Shown here: positions 31,224-32,134 of the stretch, one piece after another
Numbering within the stretch: position 1 is the first letter of the stretch
Layout of the letters: every line of letters begins with the position of its first letter
NCBI GenBank assembly: GCA_016789785.1
Contig: JAEUQE010000085.1
Coordinates: forward strand, 1-32,134
From: Bryobacterales bacterium
Lineage (GTDB): Bacteria; Acidobacteriota; Terriglobia; Bryobacterales; Bryobacteraceae
Reading direction: 5' to 3'
Length of the DNA stretch: 32,134 nt
Notes under the pieces: model-generated
The model's database searches: none
Seen by the model: the letters and a program-made list of their open reading frames with translations, nothing else
Told to the model about the DNA's origin: nothing
Translations under genes and position numbers: made by a program

Positions 31224-32033
31224 ATGCTTCGATTCCTCCTTCTCTCGTTTTTCGTTCCCGCACTCTCCCTCGCGCAGCCACCCGGCACACAGGCCTTCAA
31301 TGATGGGCTTGCGGCGCACTCGGCGGCGCGCTATGACGACGCGATCCGCCTGTTTGAAGAGGCCCGCCGCGCGAACTATCAGCCGGCACCGGCACCGCTT
31401 TTCCGCATCGCCAGGGCCTGGTCGATGAAGAACGACCCTTCGATGGCCGCTGACTGGCTCCAGCAGGCCGCCGACACGGGATTCGCCAATCTCGCGCTGT
31501 TACTCAATGACTCTGACTTCAACAACGCCCGCCGCGACCCGCGCTTCGGAGGCATCGCCCACAGTATTGACCTGAACGGAAAGCCGTGCATGACGAATGC
31601 CAGGTTCCGCGAGTTTGATTTCTGGATCGGAGAATGGAATGTGACTCGGATGAGTGACGGCGCGCCTTCGGGTTCGAACGAGGTTCTGGGGATTCTGGAT
31701 GGTTGTGTGGTAATGGAAAACTGGGTGCCGCACAATGGCAATCGTGGCCGCGCCAAAAGCTTCACCTTTCTGGACCCGGCGAGTGGGAAATGGCGGCAGA
31801 TTTACGTAACAGACAACGGACAGGTGCTCGACTTCACGGGCGAGTTGCGCGACGGAGCGATGCATTTCACGCGCGAATACGACCAGCAAGGCCGGCGCAT
31901 TCAGGAGCGCATGAGCTTCACGCCTGTGGACGATGGCGACGTGCGGCAACTGTGGGAACTCTCTCCCGACGGCGGGCGCAACTGGTCCGTGTTGTTCGAT
32001 GGGCGCTACCGCCAGAAGCGGAAGCTGCCGTAG
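31224..32033 (+). CDS. Secreted TPR protein with FDFWIGEW-type C-terminal domain
   Basis: 269 residues from ATG 31224, chosen because the signal peptide (MLRFLLLSFFVPALSLAQ) starts there; the frame is open further upstream without sense. Residues 25-100 form about two TPR-like helix pairs (AFNDGLAAHSAARYDDAIRL, LFRIARAWSMKNDPSMAADW). From about 133 the domain starts with FREFDFWIGEWNVTRMSDG and continues with barrel-like strands (CVVMENWVPHNGN; WRQIYVTDNGQVLDFTGEL; RIQERMSFTPVDDGDVRQLW), a lipocalin/DUF1579-like fold common in Acidobacteria. Role unknown; a binding protein is likely. It lies 105 bases after the LysR gene. Confidence 0.75.
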   Translation: MLRFLLLSFFVPALSLAQPPGTQAFNDGLAAHSAARYDDAIRLFEEARRANYQPAPAPLFRIARAWSMKNDPSMAADWLQQAADTGFANLALLLNDSDFNNARRDPRFGGIAHSIDLNGKPCMTNARFREFDFWIGEWNVTRMSDGAPSGSNEVLGILDGCVVMENWVPHNGNRGRAKSFTFLDPASGKWRQIYVTDNGQVLDFTGELRDGAMHFTREYDQQGRRIQERMSFTPVDDGDVRQLWELSPDGGRNWSVLFDGRYRQKRKLP

Positions 32034-32134
32034 AGAGAAGCGATCAGCGCTCAGCCGTCAGCCCCCGAGCGGGGCGACATCCCGCTCATGGAACCTGAAA
32101 CTTGATCTGGGCGGGCGCGATGTGTCGTCGGATG

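Noticed and set aside
1..32134. tRNA or rRNA genes, particularly as the integration target at 20003 or 29644
   Set aside because: I found no cloverleaf-like sequence or CCA-ended arm at either boundary and no rRNA-like stretch anywhere. The boundary repeats look like protein-coding or non-coding sequence.

Overview
The window looks like chromosome of a high-GC acidobacterium, most likely of the Solibacter/Bryobacter type. The reasons are an ADOP-family duplicated permease, a 1143-residue Oar-like TonB-dependent receptor with an N-terminal carboxypeptidase-regulatory domain, a PQQ-propeller protein with EF-hand-like loops, and several small secreted proteins. This placement is inference; there is no rRNA or tRNA gene to confirm it.

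Left part (1-19950) is ordinary chromosome with many damaged genes. In order: a DsbD-type thioredoxin protein whose N-terminus looks borrowed from a YihY-family protein; a Hanks-type kinase relic; a small secreted protein broken by two compensating frameshifts; bpt (N-end-rule aminoacyl transferase); an outer-membrane barrel; a hydroxyisobutyrate-dehydrogenase-like reductase in an operon with an MFS carrier; a hybrid histidine kinase with a periplasmic solute-binding domain, plus a short relic of a related kinase upstream; an FkbM methyltransferase; an ADOP permease with one frameshift, followed by a fragment of a second ADOP gene. Next come two toxin-antitoxin loci in which the antitoxins are intact and the toxins are broken (brnT frameshifted, vapC truncated). 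The segment ends with the TonB receptor, the PQQ/EF-hand protein (one-base insertion inside an EF-hand loop), a Gly-rich secreted protein and a DUF6526 membrane protein.

Middle part (about 20003-29644) looks like an integrated element of about 9.6 kb. It is bounded by imperfect 28-bp direct repeats (23/28 identical) and has a tyrosine recombinase just inside the left end. Most other genes run on the minus strand, from a winged-helix, replication-initiator-like gene at the right end to small genes near the integrase, often coupled by ATGA overlaps. They include an iron-sulfur-type PD-(D/E)XK nuclease (Cas4/RecB-like), zinc-ribbon proteins and a possible ssDNA-binding-type protein. A DUF5681 gene pair lies on the plus strand. 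No capsid, tail, terminase or conjugation gene is visible. Palindromic iterons lie inside the initiator gene, the repeat at the right end falls at that gene's 5' end, and three gene-free hairpin-rich islands share sequence pieces. I read it as a compact replicating and integrating element (satellite or plasmid-like), with that role inferred.

Right part (29645-32134) returns to chromosome: relics of a coiled-coil gene with a 44-bp repeat, a LysR regulator, and a secreted TPR protein with an FDFWIGEW-type domain.

Two themes run through the window. Several otherwise well-conserved genes carry single-base frameshifts, so sequencing or assembly error must be excluded before calling them pseudogenes. 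Chromosomal genes often show a -10-like hexamer 6-8 bases before the start codon (probably leaderless), whereas many element genes carry Shine-Dalgarno sequences.
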